Under the pieces are notes generated by a model, which saw only the letters and a list, made by a program, of their open reading frames with translations, was not told the origin of the DNA and did no database searches. A DNA stretch of 64,000 bases. Origin: Stenotrophomonas raiganjensis (SeqCode). Lineage in GTDB: Bacteria > Pseudomonadota > Gammaproteobacteria > Xanthomonadales > Xanthomonadaceae. The DNA is taken from contig NZ_JAUTXR010000195.1 of the NCBI RefSeq assembly GCF_030658505.1, positions 62,001 to 126,000 on the forward strand, read 5' to 3'. Both the position numbers and the translations under genes were made by a program. Each line of letters begins with the position of its first letter. The stretch's first letter is position 1. Of this stretch, positions 42,101 to 50,860 are shown one piece after another.

Positions 42101-42209
42101 GGCGGTGGTGGTGATCGGTGGCCTGCTGTCGGCGATGCTGCTGACCCTGCTGGTACTGCCGACGCTTTACTACTGGGTGCATCGCCGCCGCGAGGCGCGC
42201 ATCGCCTGA
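39132..42209 (+). CDS. CzcA-like heavy-metal RND efflux pump
   Basis: The 1025-residue inner-membrane protein has the RND layout of 12 helices and two large periplasmic loops. Helix 4 holds the HME-type charge pattern MDFGIIIDGAVIVTE, which marks divalent or monovalent metal exporters, not multidrug pumps. The two-component system across the promoter probably senses the metal. Among candidates (Co/Zn/Cd, Ni, Cu/Ag), the sequence does not decide; the Cus-type methionine relay was not evident. It is the last gene of the C-B-A operon. Confidence 0.92.
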   Translation: MIDRLIAYCLRQPLMVMLALLLFIGAGIAAFRVLPVEAFPDVSDTQVTVVSLHPGRAAEEVEREVTMPLEVALSGIPHSVRVFSHTQFGLSMIILTFDDKADDYFARQQVLERLQGVELPEGVTPELEAMSSAVGEIYRYVLKGPHMTPTQLRTVQEWTMERSLRTVPGVADVISFGGFARTFQVKPDLDKLRDRGISLGEFAEALEKGSSNAGGGYVERGQQQFLIRGVGMMRSPADIGNVVVAQRGGTPILVRDLAGIADTGLPRQGLVGQDGNDDAVFGMVLMRKGENPSDVLDALHARIAEIEANQLPHGVSIEPFYDRSWLVSTTLKTVFSNLLEGAVLVFLVLWLFLYNARAALIVAAMMPLALLSTFLGLHLWGVPANLLSLGAMDFGIIIDGAVIVTEHIVSRLSKLPPTADRKTRFSTILSAASEVGRPTFFSMLIIIAAHIPIFTLQRQEGRMFAPMAYSVTSALIGALILALTVVPLFCYWWLRRDRMRDGNPLMDRLTGWYRPILERALARPRAVVLTAVALLVGTLALGTRLGSEFLPELDEGSIWLTATLDPSTSLAEAQQQSRRIRELVGTFPQVSTVVAKLGRPEDGSDAKGANQIEALVALKPEKEWPKGVDKRQLVSDLQRTLEQRIPGPEFSISQPVRDNILESISQIKGQVVIKVSGSDLDVLNQQAQAILGQVRGVEGVESAFIDRDGSLPQLQIEIDRDRAARYGLNVRDIDEVIETALGGRQVGELWEGDRRFPITLRLDDADRDLQRLRTVPVGIGDGHTVTLSDVADFHMASGAINISRENAQRVKAVSIFIAGRDMGSVVADMRKRVDASVQLPEGYRLEWSGEFENQQRAMKRLGWVIPLSVLIIFVLLFDAFKDISSAALILANVPLAMIGGILALWLTGIPLSVSAAIGFIALFGQAVLNGVVMLSRFAQLREQGMDLLQSVVQGSLQRLRTVLMTALLAMFGLLPMATSHAIGAETQKPLAVVVIGGLLSAMLLTLLVLPTLYYWVHRRREARIA

Positions 42210-42216
42210 CTTGACT

Positions 42217-42288
42217 GTAGAGCCGAGCCCATGCTCGGCTGCTTCTGGCCTTTGCGCGAAGAGCAGCCGAGCATGGGCTCGGCTCTAC
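42217..42288. repeat. Inverted SMAG pair after the efflux operon
   Basis: A direct element at 42217-42240 and an inverted one at 42265-42288, both AGCCGAGC/GCTCGGCT, form a hairpin 8 bp after the pump gene, in the position of a terminator. Confidence 0.85.
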
Positions 42289-42326
42289 ACGGGCATCGCG
42301 CCACGCGTGGATGCCATCTGTGCGAT

Positions 42327-43070
42327 CTACACCATCCCGCCGTTGGCGCGCAGCACCTGGCCGTTGATCCACCCGCCATCGGCACCGGCCAGGAAGGCCA
42401 CCGCGCCGGCGATGTCGTCCGGCGTACCCAGCCGCTCCAGGGGATTCAACTTCGACAACCGCTCGATCAGCTCGGGCGACTTGCCGTCCAGGAACAGGTC
42501 GGTGGCGGTCGGGCCGGGCGCCACTGCATTCACGGTGATGTTGCGCCCGCGCAGCTCCTTGCTGAGGATCGCGCCCATCGTCTCCACCGCCGCCTTGCTG
42601 GCGGCATACACGCTGTAGTTCTCCAGTCTGATGCCGACCACGCTGGTGGACAGGGTGATCAGGCGGCCACCGTCGCGCACCCGTCGCGCGCTCTCGCGCA
42701 GCACGTTGAAGGCGCCTTTCAGGTTGATCCCGATCACCCGCTCGAACAGGGCATCGTCGCTGTCGGCCAGCGGCGCCAGCTGCAACACGCCGGCACTGTT
42801 CACCACTACGTCTATACCGCCGAAGCGCGCCTCGATGGCGTCGAACAGCTGGCGCACCGCCTGCGGGTCGGCCACATCGGCCTGCAGCGCGATGGCCTGC
42901 GCACCGGCTGCATTGAGTTCGATCGCCAATGCTTCGGCGTCGTCGCGGCGGCCGGCATAGTTGATCGCGACCGCGTGGCCATCGGCGGCCAGGCGGCGGG
43001 AGATGGCCGCGCCGATGCCACGGGAACCGCCGGTGACCAGGGCGACAGAGCGGGCGGGGGAGAGGGGCAT
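42327..43070 (-). CDS. SDR-family NAD(P)-dependent oxidoreductase
   Basis: The 247-residue classical SDR has TGGSRGIG (cofactor), NSAGV, the serine region TLSTSVV and the active-site YAASK (Tyr-x3-Lys). The Arg/Ala-rich start suggests NADP(H) preference. It is divergent from a LysR gene 106 bp away, which is its likely regulator. The substrate is unknown. ATG at 43070 begins the normal SDR N-terminus; the open frame upstream is longer. Confidence 0.9.
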   Translation of the reverse strand: MPLSPARSVALVTGGSRGIGAAISRRLAADGHAVAINYAGRRDDAEALAIELNAAGAQAIALQADVADPQAVRQLFDAIEARFGGIDVVVNSAGVLQLAPLADSDDALFERVIGINLKGAFNVLRESARRVRDGGRLITLSTSVVGIRLENYSVYAASKAAVETMGAILSKELRGRNITVNAVAPGPTATDLFLDGKSPELIERLSKLNPLERLGTPDDIAGAVAFLAGADGGWINGQVLRANGGMV

Positions 43071-43176
43071 GGTGGCTTCCACTGGGGCGCGCCGAAGTGG
43101 CGCAGGGCCATCTTCGCGAGATTGTCCTTTCGGATAATCCTGCATAATCCGTCAACATCATCCGGACAGCCGAACA

Positions 43177-44130
43177 ATGGATCGCTTCACGGCCATGCGC
43201 GCCTTCGTCCGTATCGTCGAGCGCCGCAGCTTCACCCGCGCCTCCGAGGACCTGGGCCTGCCGCGGGCCACGGTGACCGACGCGATCAAGGCACTGGAGA
43301 ATCGGCTGGGCGTGCGCCTGTTGCACCGGACCACCCGGCTGGTGGTGCCGACGCTGGAGGGCGAGGCCTTCTATGGCCGTTGCCTGCGCCTGATCGCCGA
43401 CATGGACGATGCCGAGGCTGCGTTCCGTGATGCCCCGCCACGCGGGCCGCTGCGCATTGAAGTACATGGCACGCTGGGCCGGCACCTGCTGTTTCCGCAC
43501 CTGCCGGAATTCCTGCAGCGCTACCCGGAGATCGAGCTGGACGTCAGTGAAGGCGACCGCTATGTCGACCTGCTGCGCGAAGGCGTGGATGCGGCGTTGC
43601 GGGTGGGGACGCTGGCCGACAGCGATCTGGCAGCGCGCCGGTTGACGTTGCTGCGCGAGGTCACGGTGGCCGCGCCGGGTTATGTGCAGGCGCACGGCCT
43701 GCCCGATACCATTGACTCGCTGGAGCAAGGCCATCAGATGGTCGGCTATCGCTCCAGCGCCACCGGCCAGCTGATCCCGCTGGAGTTCCAGCAGGCGGGA
43801 CAGGTGCGCTACGTGCCGCTGCCGGCGCGGGTGCGTGTTTCCGGCGCGGATGCATTCCTTGGGGCCGCGTTGGCGGGCCTGGGCATCATCCAGGCGCCGC
43901 GCTACCGGATGGACCCGTACATTGCGCGCGGACAGCTGGTTGAGCTGTTGCCCGAGACGCCGCCGACGCCGAGTCCACTGAGCCTGGTCTACCCGCGCAA
44001 CCGCACGCCGTCGCCACGGTTGCGGGTGTTCATCGACTGGGTGGCCAGGGTGTTCGACCAGACCGGGGTTGCCGGCCAGCGACCGGCACGACCGAAGCAG
44101 CACCCGAAGCTGTCCGACCGGAGGGGATAG
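43177..44130 (+). CDS. LysR-family regulator with a repeat-derived C-terminus
   Basis: The 317-residue protein has an N-terminal HTH (MRAFVRIVERRSFTRASEDLGLPRATVTDAIKALENRLGVRLLHRTTR) and an effector domain. LysR proteins of this type are near 300 residues; here the tail VAGQRPARPKQHPKLSDRRG is encoded across a SMAG element (44070-44092), and the TAG stop (44128-44130) is in the ATAG head of the next. It probably controls the divergent SDR gene. Confidence 0.88.
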   Translation: MDRFTAMRAFVRIVERRSFTRASEDLGLPRATVTDAIKALENRLGVRLLHRTTRLVVPTLEGEAFYGRCLRLIADMDDAEAAFRDAPPRGPLRIEVHGTLGRHLLFPHLPEFLQRYPEIELDVSEGDRYVDLLREGVDAALRVGTLADSDLAARRLTLLREVTVAAPGYVQAHGLPDTIDSLEQGHQMVGYRSSATGQLIPLEFQQAGQVRYVPLPARVRVSGADAFLGAALAGLGIIQAPRYRMDPYIARGQLVELLPETPPTPSPLSLVYPRNRTPSPRLRVFIDWVARVFDQTGVAGQRPARPKQHPKLSDRRG

Positions 44131-44198
44131 TGCCGGCCGCTGGCCGGCAACAGCAGTGCGCTTGATGCACCCGGGTGCCGGCCAGCGGCCGGCACTAC
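44070..44198. repeat. Three SMAG elements joined to two gene ends
   Basis: An inverted degenerate element lies inside the lysR coding sequence (44070-44092, ending CGAC where CTAC is expected), a direct one at 44127-44149 has the variant head ATAG, and an inverted one lies at 44176-44198. All carry the TGCCGGCC/GGCCGGCA-type stem. The last supplies the stop codon of the kinase gene on the other strand (44195-44197). Confidence 0.8.
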
Positions 44199-45562
44199 CG
44201 ACGTGGCGCGCCCGGCAGCACCAGCTCGAACACGGTGCCGGTGCCATCCGATACAACACTCACGCTGCCGCCATGCGCCTGTGCAATCGCGCGGGTGATC
44301 GCCAGGCCCAGCCCGGCACCTTCGTGGCGACCGCGCTCGCCGCGGTAGAAACGATCGAACAGGCGCGGCAGCGCTTCGGCGGCAATCGGCGTGCCAAGGT
44401 TGTGCACGCTGACCCTGCACACGCCATCAGCCTCGAGCAGCCGCACCCGTACTTCGCTGCCCATGGCTGCGTGCTTCAACGCGTTGGACAGCAGGTTGGC
44501 GATCGCACGGTGCAGCATCAGGCGGTTGCCTTCCACGCTCGCCACACCGTCGCGGCGCAGGGTCAACTGCCGGTCCTCGGCCAGCAGGTCGTAGAACTCG
44601 AGCAGCGAATCCACCACCCCATCCAGCGCCACCAGCTCGCGTGAGGGCAGCGCGCCCGGCGCCTCGGCCTGCGCCAGGTACAGCAGGTCGCCCACGGTCT
44701 GCGCCAGCTGCTGCAGTTCCTCGGCACACGACGCCAACGTCTCGCGGTAGGCCTCGTTGCTGCGCGGGTGCGCCAGCACCACCTGCACCTGGGTCAGCAT
44801 GTTGGTGATCGGGGTGCGCAACTCGTGGGCGAGATCACCACAGAACTCGGTCAGCCGCGCGAAGTCCTGCTGCAGCCGTGCCAGCATGCCGTTGAGGGTC
44901 TGCGCCAACTGCTCCAGTTCGGCCGGTGCACTGCGCGCGCTCAGGCGGCGCTGCAGGCGACCGGCGGTGATCTGCCTGGCCTCATCGGCCAGCGTGCGCA
45001 GCGGTCGCAGCGTACGCCGCACCACATAACCGCCGAGCAGGCTGCTGGCCACGGCGGCGCCGATGATCGCGATCGCCAGCAGGTGGCGGAAGCGCTGCAG
45101 GAAATCGGCATGGCGGTCGTCATCGATGGCCAGCAGGGTGACCAGCGGGCTGCCGTCGGCCAGGGTCTGGCGCAGGTGCAGGGCATGCATGCAGCGGCCA
45201 TCGGCGAGGATCCAGTCGTGCCGCCGTGGCGCGGCGTCGATCGGCTGGCCGCGTGCATGCTCGCGCAGCAGTGCCGGTGCGGTCGAGAACAGCACCGCGC
45301 CACGCCCATCAACAACGTGGAAGGCGATATCCGGATGATGGCCCAGCGCCTCTGCCAAGCGCTTCCCGCGTGCGGACGCAGGTCCGTTATCGGCGAGGTC
45401 ACGGATCAACGCGACCTTGTTCTCCAGTTCGACGAAGTCCTGGGCGACCAGGTCGTGGCGGGCACTGACATAGATCGCCACGCCCAACGCGGCCAGCACC
45501 AGCGTGGCCACGATGGCGAACAGCAGCGTCAGCCGTACCGCGATGGAACGGCGCAGGCTCAT
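44195..45562 (-). CDS. Heavy-metal sensor histidine kinase (CusS/CopS-like)
   Basis: The 455-residue kinase has helix 1 ([22 protein letters not shown]), a roughly 120-residue periplasmic sensor, helix 2 ([21 protein letters not shown]), a HAMP domain, H-box [20 protein letters not shown]-box [12 protein letters not shown] and [19 protein letters not shown]. It overlaps its regulator gene by 4 bp, and both follow copC-copD, so it most likely senses periplasmic copper. The stop codon is inside a SMAG element. Confidence 0.9.
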   Translation of the reverse strand: MSLRRSIAVRLTLLFAIVATLVLAALGVAIYVSARHDLVAQDFVELENKVALIRDLADNGPASARGKRLAEALGHHPDIAFHVVDGRGAVLFSTAPALLREHARGQPIDAAPRRHDWILADGRCMHALHLRQTLADGSPLVTLLAIDDDRHADFLQRFRHLLAIAIIGAAVASSLLGGYVVRRTLRPLRTLADEARQITAGRLQRRLSARSAPAELEQLAQTLNGMLARLQQDFARLTEFCGDLAHELRTPITNMLTQVQVVLAHPRSNEAYRETLASCAEELQQLAQTVGDLLYLAQAEAPGALPSRELVALDGVVDSLLEFYDLLAEDRQLTLRRDGVASVEGNRLMLHRAIANLLSNALKHAAMGSEVRVRLLEADGVCRVSVHNLGTPIAAEALPRLFDRFYRGERGRHEGAGLGLAITRAIAQAHGGSVSVVSDGTGTVFELVLPGAPRR

Positions 45563-46257
45563 CCGCTGTGCACCGCACCGTCGTCCGGCGCCTCCAGCAC
45601 ATAGCCCATGCCGCGCACGGTGACGATCAGCTTGGCATCGAAGTCATCGTCGATCTTCGCGCGCAGGCGGCGGACCGCCACGTCGATCACGTTGGTGTCG
45701 CTGTCGAAGTTCATGTCCCACACCTGCGAAGCGATCAGCGACCGCGGCAACACTTCGCCACGGCGGCGCGCCAGCAGCTCCAGCAGGGTGTACTCCTTCT
45801 GGCTGAGGGAGATGCGCTGGCCGCCGCGTTCCACCCGGCGGCGCAGGGTATCCACCACCAGGTCGGCAATGACGATGCGTTCGGCCTGCGGCACGGCCTG
45901 GCCGCGACGCAGCAGGGTGCGCACGCGCGCCAGCAGCTCGGCGAAGGCGAATGGCTTGGCCAGGTAGTCGTCGGCGCCCAGCTCAAGACCCTGCACGCGG
46001 TCGGCGATGCTGCTGCGCGCGGTCAGGAACAGCACCGGCACCTGCCAGCCGGCCTCGCGCAGCCGCGACAGCACGTTCCAGCCATCCAGGCCGGGCAGCA
46101 TCACGTCCAGGATGACCAACTGGTACTCGCCGCTGCCGGCCAGGTGCAGCCCGTCGACGCCGCTGCAGGCGAGATCGACCACGTAGCCGGCCTCGATCAG
46201 CCCCTGGCGCAGGTAGTTGCCGGTCTTGGGTTCGTCTTCGACGATCAGCAGTTTCAT
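45559..46257 (-). CDS. Copper-type response regulator (CopR/CusR-like)
   Basis: The 232-residue OmpR-family regulator has the receiver (IVEDEPKTG; Asp in [31 protein letters not shown]) and winged-helix domain ([53 protein letters not shown]), a string highly typical of CusR/CopR. It lies 45 bp after copD in the same direction. A likely target is the inverted repeat before copC. Confidence 0.92.
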   Translation of the reverse strand: MKLLIVEDEPKTGNYLRQGLIEAGYVVDLACSGVDGLHLAGSGEYQLVILDVMLPGLDGWNVLSRLREAGWQVPVLFLTARSSIADRVQGLELGADDYLAKPFAFAELLARVRTLLRRGQAVPQAERIVIADLVVDTLRRRVERGGQRISLSQKEYTLLELLARRRGEVLPRSLIASQVWDMNFDSDTNVIDVAVRRLRAKIDDDFDAKLIVTVRGMGYVLEAPDDGAVHSG

Positions 46258-46302
46258 GATGCGCCCATCATCGCAGCTTGGGCCCGTACCGGAACGGATT
46301 GG

Positions 46303-47187
46303 TCATGCCAGTGGGTCCAGCGTGCCAAGCACCGCGACGCAGGCCAGCACCAGCAGCGCCAGCAGCGATTCGCAGGCCAGGCTTTGGCGGAGCGAGCGCA
46401 GCGGCCTGGGTTGCCAGCCGCCACGGATGGAGACCGCCAGCGCCGGCACCAGCCGCCAGCGATGCAGCGCGGCCAGGCCCAGCATGCCACCCACCAGTGC
46501 CAGCTTGAGCAGCAGCCAGCGCCCATGTGCGGTGCCGGTCAGGGTCTGTATGGAACCGCCGAGATCGACATAGGTATAGGTGCCGGTCATCGCCAGCAGG
46601 GCGACGATGATCGTGCCGGGCAGGGCGAAGCTGTGGGCGGCCTGCCACAGCTCGCGGGTGCGTTCGCGCAGGCGCAGGCCCTGCGGACGCAGCGCCAGCT
46701 GCAGGATGGCGGCGATCGCGCCGACCCAGGCGCCGGCGGCCAGCAGGTGCACGATGCCGGCCACCAGCCGCAACGTGCCACCGAAGCCATCCCCGGCGGC
46801 GGCATGGCCGTTCCAGGACAGGCTGGCCAGGGCGGTGGCGGACAGCGCGAGCAGCGCCACGCGGCGAAGGCCCCGTAGCGGCGTGGCGAATGCCAGCAGG
46901 GGCAGCATCGCCAGCACCGCCACGGTGCGCAGCAGGCCGGCTTCACCCACCGGCGTGCCGGTGAGGAACCAGTGGACCGTTGCAGGGTCGATGTCGACCG
47001 GCGCGATGCCGAGCACACCGGACAACCGGGTGATGGCATCGATGACCACCACGGCCAACGCGATCAGGGCGAGCGCCAGCGAGACGCCGCGCGGCAGCTG
47101 CGGACGGACGAACAGCATCCGCCCGAACAGCAGCATCAGCACCAGGTACAGCGCCAGCCGCAGCGCATACGGCGAGAGCTCGGCCAT
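46303..47187 (-). CDS. copD: Copper homeostasis membrane protein CopD
   Basis: The 294-residue inner-membrane protein has about eight helices and the CopD-family features RLSGVLGIAPVDIDPATVHWFLTGTPVGEAGLLR and GHAAAGDGFGG...RLVAGIVHLLAAGAWVGAI. CopD acts with periplasmic CopC in copper uptake or handling. It starts 10 bp after copC and precedes the copper two-component genes. copA and copB are not in the window. Confidence 0.88.
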   Translation of the reverse strand: MAELSPYALRLALYLVLMLLFGRMLFVRPQLPRGVSLALALIALAVVVIDAITRLSGVLGIAPVDIDPATVHWFLTGTPVGEAGLLRTVAVLAMLPLLAFATPLRGLRRVALLALSATALASLSWNGHAAAGDGFGGTLRLVAGIVHLLAAGAWVGAIAAILQLALRPQGLRLRERTRELWQAAHSFALPGTIIVALLAMTGTYTYVDLGGSIQTLTGTAHGRWLLLKLALVGGMLGLAALHRWRLVPALAVSIRGGWQPRPLRSLRQSLACESLLALLVLACVAVLGTLDPLA

Positions 47188-47197
47188 GACGGCAGCC

Positions 47198-47575
47198 TTA
47201 CTTCACCGTGAAACGGTACGTACCAGTGATCGGGTGGCTGTCCTGGCCGACCGCGCGCCACTGCAGTGCGTAGCTGCCTGCGGGCAGCGGGTTGGCGAAA
47301 CGCGCGCGCAGCGTGTGGCCATCTTCGGAAATGTCCTGTGCGGCGGTGGGCATGGCCATCTTCATGCGGCCATGGTCCATGCTCAGTTCGATGCGGGTGG
47401 CACGCGGCATCACCTTCTCGCTGAACTGCAGCGTGATCTCGGTCGCCGGGGCAATGGTGGCGTCGGCGGCCGGCGTCGAACGCACCAGGCTGGGATGGGC
47501 CAGCGCCAGCGGCGCAACCGCGAGGCCGGACAGGAGAAGAGCAAGGGAAGCGGAGCGGAGCAGGGAACGGGTCAT
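47198..47575 (-). CDS. copC: Periplasmic copper-binding protein CopC
   Basis: The 125-residue precursor has a signal peptide ending LALA, which leaves mature His1 (HPSLVRSTPAADATI), the usual Cu(II) ligand. The second ligand region is DSHPITGTYRF near the C-terminus, and a short Met-rich loop (MDHGRMKMAMPT) may bind Cu(I). It is the first gene of the copC-D-R-S operon. The ATG at 47575 fits the signal peptide. Confidence 0.92.
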   Translation of the reverse strand: MTRSLLRSASLALLLSGLAVAPLALAHPSLVRSTPAADATIAPATEITLQFSEKVMPRATRIELSMDHGRMKMAMPTAAQDISEDGHTLRARFANPLPAGSYALQWRAVGQDSHPITGTYRFTVK

Positions 47576-47643
47576 GCGCGGGACACCTGTGGAAGACGTG
47601 GCCCACAGGGTGGAGGGCGGCGCCTTTCGCCGCCCTGACCCGT

Positions 47644-47663
47644 ACATTACCGATCTGTAATGT
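47644..47663. promoter_or_regulatory. Inverted repeat before copC, candidate CopR site
   Basis: ACATTAC-N6-GTAATGT is a perfect inverted repeat 68 bp upstream of the copC start. Copper-responsive OmpR-type regulators bind TTAC/GTAA-type inverted sites before cop genes, so the regulator at 45559 is the obvious candidate. Confidence 0.55.
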
Positions 47664-47678
47664 TCCCTGCGCTCACAG

Positions 47679-47701
47679 GTGGTGCCGGCCGCTGGCTGGC
47701 A
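47679..47701 (+). repeat. Degenerate SMAG element
   Basis: The element has a stem TGCCGGCC/GGCTGGCA with head GTGG in place of GTAG. It touches the end of the MoaF-like gene. Confidence 0.5.
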
Positions 47702-48025
47702 TCACAGCGCTGCCAACGGCCCCTGCATGCGATGGAAACTGCCATCGGTGGCGGTGAACCAGGCCAGCGAACGCCCGCCGACGAAGTCATCGACATGCAA
47801 GACCGTAGCGCCATCGGCTTCCTGCCACGAAATGGCATAGACCCCTTCGCTGATCTGTTGCCACTCGCAGGCGGCGTCGCCCTGCGCACCGGCGTAGGCG
47901 CCGGAGACGATGGCGTACTGCACGTGGCGGCCATCGGCGCTGTAGACATTGTCGGCGGCCAGGCCGTCATAGCTGACGCGGAAGCGGCGGCCGGCGAACA
48001 ACGGCAAGGCGGGGGCAGTGGTCAT
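47702..48025 (-). CDS. MoaF-like small protein
   Basis: The 107-residue protein is a single-domain lipocalin-like barrel with the MoaF-type pattern GRRFRVSYDGLAADNVYSADGRHVQYAIVSG...YAISWQEADGATVLHVDDF. MoaF domains occur near amine- and aromatic-metabolism genes and their action is unclear. The ATG overlaps the cyclase gene stop as ATGA, so the two are translated together. Confidence 0.7.
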   Translation of the reverse strand: MTTAPALPLFAGRRFRVSYDGLAADNVYSADGRHVQYAIVSGAYAGAQGDAACEWQQISEGVYAISWQEADGATVLHVDDFVGGRSLAWFTATDGSFHRMQGPLAAL

Positions 48026-48960
48026 CGGATCGCCACCGGGTTGATGTTGACCTGGGTCGAGCCGACGTAGAGCGGCTGGCCGAGCACGAACAGGAATTCC
48101 CAGGCCTTGTCGCGCACCAGGGCACGGCTGTCGATCAGCTCCAGGTTGTAGATGCCGCGCTTGGCCAGCATGTACTGGTTGATCGGGAACTCCTCGGCAC
48201 CGTTCGGGTTCGGGTAGACCTCCGAGGCCCAGGTGTCGCCACCGAAGGCGACGATGCCCTGGTCGGCCAGCCACTTCGCGGCCTCCATGCCGATACCCGG
48301 CTCCACTTCGAGGAACTGCGTGTTGTCCTTGCCGATCAGTTCCAGCCAACCGGTGTTGAACAGCACCACGTCGCCCTTGCGCAGGCTCAGGCCCTGCTTC
48401 TTCAGCACGGCCTGGATGTCTGCCACGGTGAACTCGGTGCCGCCGGGCACGATCGCCTTGCCGTAGTACGCGGTCATGTCCAGCACGACGCCGCGGGTGA
48501 CCATCGGCGGTACCTTCTCGACGCCGAGCTTGCGCACGCCGTCCACGGTGACGAAGTCGGCGGCCTTGTTGCCGTTGTAGTAAACATTGTCGATGCCGAT
48601 ATGGCCGATGCCGTTGAGCTGGGTGCCAACGCCGGTCCAGGCGTTCACCAGTTCATCGTTGAAGGTGAACTTGTTGGGGCCCAGCGACTTGCCGGCCTGC
48701 TGGCCGACCTGCACGTTGTACAGGCGGAAGCTGCGGTGACGGAACGCGGGCAGGTTCTTGTCCACCGGCACCGCCAGCGGATAGGTCTTGCCGGTCCTGA
48801 CCAGCGAGACCGCGTGCTTGACCACGTCAGCGGTGAGCAGGTTGGCCGCGCCGATCTCGTCGTTGGCGCCGTAGGCAGAGGGATACCACTCCTCGGCGGT
48901 GGCCTGGAAGGACAGCGGCAGGGTGGCCAGCGCAAGCGCGGCCAGGGTCTTCATCTTCAT
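48022..48960 (-). CDS. Exported cyclase-family (kynurenine-formamidase-like) hydrolase
   Basis: The 312-residue protein has a signal peptide (TLAALALATLPLSFQATA). The cyclase fold is shown by GTQLNGIGHIGI (metal-site position), GVVLDMTAYYGKA and GDVVLFNTGWLEL. In the classical HxGTHxDxPxHF motif the visible sequence reads WTGVGTQLNGIGHIGI, so part of the metal motif is altered. GGAG lies before the ATG at 48960. It is co-transcribed with the luciferase-like and MoaF-like genes. Confidence 0.8.
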   Translation of the reverse strand: MKMKTLAALALATLPLSFQATAEEWYPSAYGANDEIGAANLLTADVVKHAVSLVRTGKTYPLAVPVDKNLPAFRHRSFRLYNVQVGQQAGKSLGPNKFTFNDELVNAWTGVGTQLNGIGHIGIDNVYYNGNKAADFVTVDGVRKLGVEKVPPMVTRGVVLDMTAYYGKAIVPGGTEFTVADIQAVLKKQGLSLRKGDVVLFNTGWLELIGKDNTQFLEVEPGIGMEAAKWLADQGIVAFGGDTWASEVYPNPNGAEEFPINQYMLAKRGIYNLELIDSRALVRDKAWEFLFVLGQPLYVGSTQVNINPVAIR

Positions 48961-48979
48961 GGCAAAGCTCCGGTAACTG

Positions 48980-49927
48980 TCAGGCCGTCGCGGCGGCGCC
49001 GGCATGGGCCGGGAAGTGCGGCAGCACGTACTCGGCGATTTCGTGGAAGGTTTCGGCCAACGGCCGTTCGTTGCGGCGGAACTGCAGGCCGATGTGGTCG
49101 ACACCGGCCAACTGCATGGCGTGCAGCTCGGCCAGCAGTGCGTTGCGGCCGCCGCGCAGGCCGAAGCGCCAGCGCTGCAGAGGGGCATCGGCATCGTCCA
49201 CCAGGTCCAGGTGGATGAAGCTGGCATACGGCTTGTTGCCGGCCACGGCGCGCCACGCCTCCACACGTTGCGCATGGTCCTGCGGCGTGCCCGGGTAGGC
49301 CAGACAACCGTCCATGTGCTGGCCGATCCATGCTGGTTGCTGTTGGGCCAGGCCGGCCACGAACAACGGCAGGGCCGGGCCATCGGCGGGCAGCACGTCC
49401 AGGCCCTGCGGCAGGTGCGCGGCGGCGCCTTCGCGCAGCAATGCGATCTGCTCGCGGAAACGGCTGCCACGGCTGTCGAAGTCGCGACCGAACAGCGGGT
49501 ACTCCACCGGGCGGTCGCCACTGGCCACGCCCAGCAACAGGCGGTCGCCGCTCAGCCGCTGCACGCTGCGCGCTGACTTCAGGGTCAGCAACGGCTCACG
49601 GATCGGCAGCACCACCGCACCGGTGCCCAGCAGGATGTCATTGGTGATGCCGGCCAGGTAGCCGAGGTAACTGAATACCTCGAACACCTGCGCCGCATCG
49701 CCGAAGGCCGGGTCGTACACCGGCACGTCGCGTACCCACAGCGCACGGAAGCCGAGGCGGTCGGCCAACCGTGCCAGTTCTGCATGGCGCTGCAGGTCCG
49801 GTTCGCCGGGCAGGCGTCGCGCGGCGCGTCGTGCCTGTTCGCCCAGCGGCGTCCAGTCATTGTCCAGCGGTGCCTCGATGCCGATGCTGAAACCACCGGC
49901 CTGCAGCCGTGCCAACGCACTGCCCAT
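48980..49927 (-). CDS. Luciferase-like monooxygenase (LLM class oxidoreductase)
   Basis: The 315-residue TIM-barrel protein is of the bacterial-luciferase family: FRALWVRDVPVYDP, LGTGAVVLPIREPLLTLKSARSVQRLSGDRLLLGVASGDRPVEY. Such enzymes use reduced FMN or F420. GAGGAG 7 bp before the ATG at 49927 decides the start over 49948. It lies between the aldo/keto reductase and cyclase genes in a four-gene leftward operon. Confidence 0.88.
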   Translation of the reverse strand: MGSALARLQAGGFSIGIEAPLDNDWTPLGEQARRAARRLPGEPDLQRHAELARLADRLGFRALWVRDVPVYDPAFGDAAQVFEVFSYLGYLAGITNDILLGTGAVVLPIREPLLTLKSARSVQRLSGDRLLLGVASGDRPVEYPLFGRDFDSRGSRFREQIALLREGAAAHLPQGLDVLPADGPALPLFVAGLAQQQPAWIGQHMDGCLAYPGTPQDHAQRVEAWRAVAGNKPYASFIHLDLVDDADAPLQRWRFGLRGGRNALLAELHAMQLAGVDHIGLQFRRNERPLAETFHEIAEYVLPHFPAHAGAAATA

Positions 49928-49938
49928 GGCCAGGCTCC

Positions 49939-50742
49939 TCAGTCCCACGCCGGGGCCAGGCCCGGCGGATCGACTTCGCGGCCGTTGCGGTCAAGTGCAG
50001 CGATCGCGGCCATGTCATCGGCATCCAGGTGCAGGTCCTGGGCGAGCAGGTTGCTGGCCAGATTCTCGCGCTTGGTCGAGGACGGGATGACCGAGTAACC
50101 CTGCTGCAGCGCCCACGCCAGCGCGACCTGGGCCACGGTGGCCTGGTGCTTGTCGGCGATGGCGGCCAGCACCGGATCCTTCAGCACCTTGCCGTAGGCC
50201 AGGGTCATGTAGGAGGTCACGGTGATGCCCTGGTCCTGCAGGAAGGCGGTCAGTGCCGGGCTCTGCAGGTAGGGGCTCAGTTCGATCTGGTTGGTGGCGA
50301 TCTGGCCGGCACCGACCACCTCGATGGCCTGCCGGGTCAGCTCGATGTTGAAGTTGGACACACCGATCTGGCGGGTCAGGCCCAGCGTCTTGGCTTCGGC
50401 CAGCGCGGTCATGTACTCGCGCAGTTCAACGCCATTGCCCGGCGCCGGCCAGTGGATCAGCAACAGGTCGACGTAGTCGGTGCGCAGCTTGGCCAGGCTT
50501 TCGCGCAGGCTTGGGATCAGCTTGTCGGCGGCGTAGTTGTCCACCCAGATCTTGGTGGTCAGGAACAGCTCGTCGCGCGGAACGCCGGATTCGGCGATGG
50601 CCTGGCCGACTTCGGCTTCGTTGCCGTAGATCTGCGCGGTATCGACCGCACGGTAGCCAACGTCGAGGGCGTTGCGCACCGAGTCGATGACGGTCTGGCC
50701 GGTCAGGCGGAAGGTGCCGACGCCAAAGGAAGGAACGCTCAT
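49939..50742 (-). CDS. Aldo/keto reductase, DkgB-like
   Basis: The 267-residue protein has the full AKR tetrad Asp34, Tyr39 ([10 protein letters not shown]), Lys64 (LTTKIWV) and His97 (LLLIHWP), and the C-terminal NADPH loop IPSSTKREN. It is close to DkgB (2,5-diketo-gluconate/methylglyoxal reductase). As in E. coli (dkgB-yafC), a LysR gene lies next to it, here divergent. Confidence 0.9.
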   Translation of the reverse strand: MSVPSFGVGTFRLTGQTVIDSVRNALDVGYRAVDTAQIYGNEAEVGQAIAESGVPRDELFLTTKIWVDNYAADKLIPSLRESLAKLRTDYVDLLLIHWPAPGNGVELREYMTALAEAKTLGLTRQIGVSNFNIELTRQAIEVVGAGQIATNQIELSPYLQSPALTAFLQDQGITVTSYMTLAYGKVLKDPVLAAIADKHQATVAQVALAWALQQGYSVIPSSTKRENLASNLLAQDLHLDADDMAAIAALDRNGREVDPPGLAPAWD

Positions 50743-50803
50743 GATGGACTCCAGGGACTTCGTTGAGAGCCGGTGGGCTCGGGACAGGGCGAAGTGTGGG
50801 CGC

Positions 50804-50833
50804 TTTACATTTGTTGATTAAGCCGTGTATACG
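50804..50833 (+). promoter_or_regulatory. Sigma-70-type promoter of the lysR gene
   Basis: TTTACA (50804-50809) and TATACG (50828-50833) are separated by 18 bp and lie 28 bp before the lysR start codon at 50861. Confidence 0.5.
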
Positions 50834-50860
50834 GGAAACGCTTTTGCGCCGAGGTAAAAA

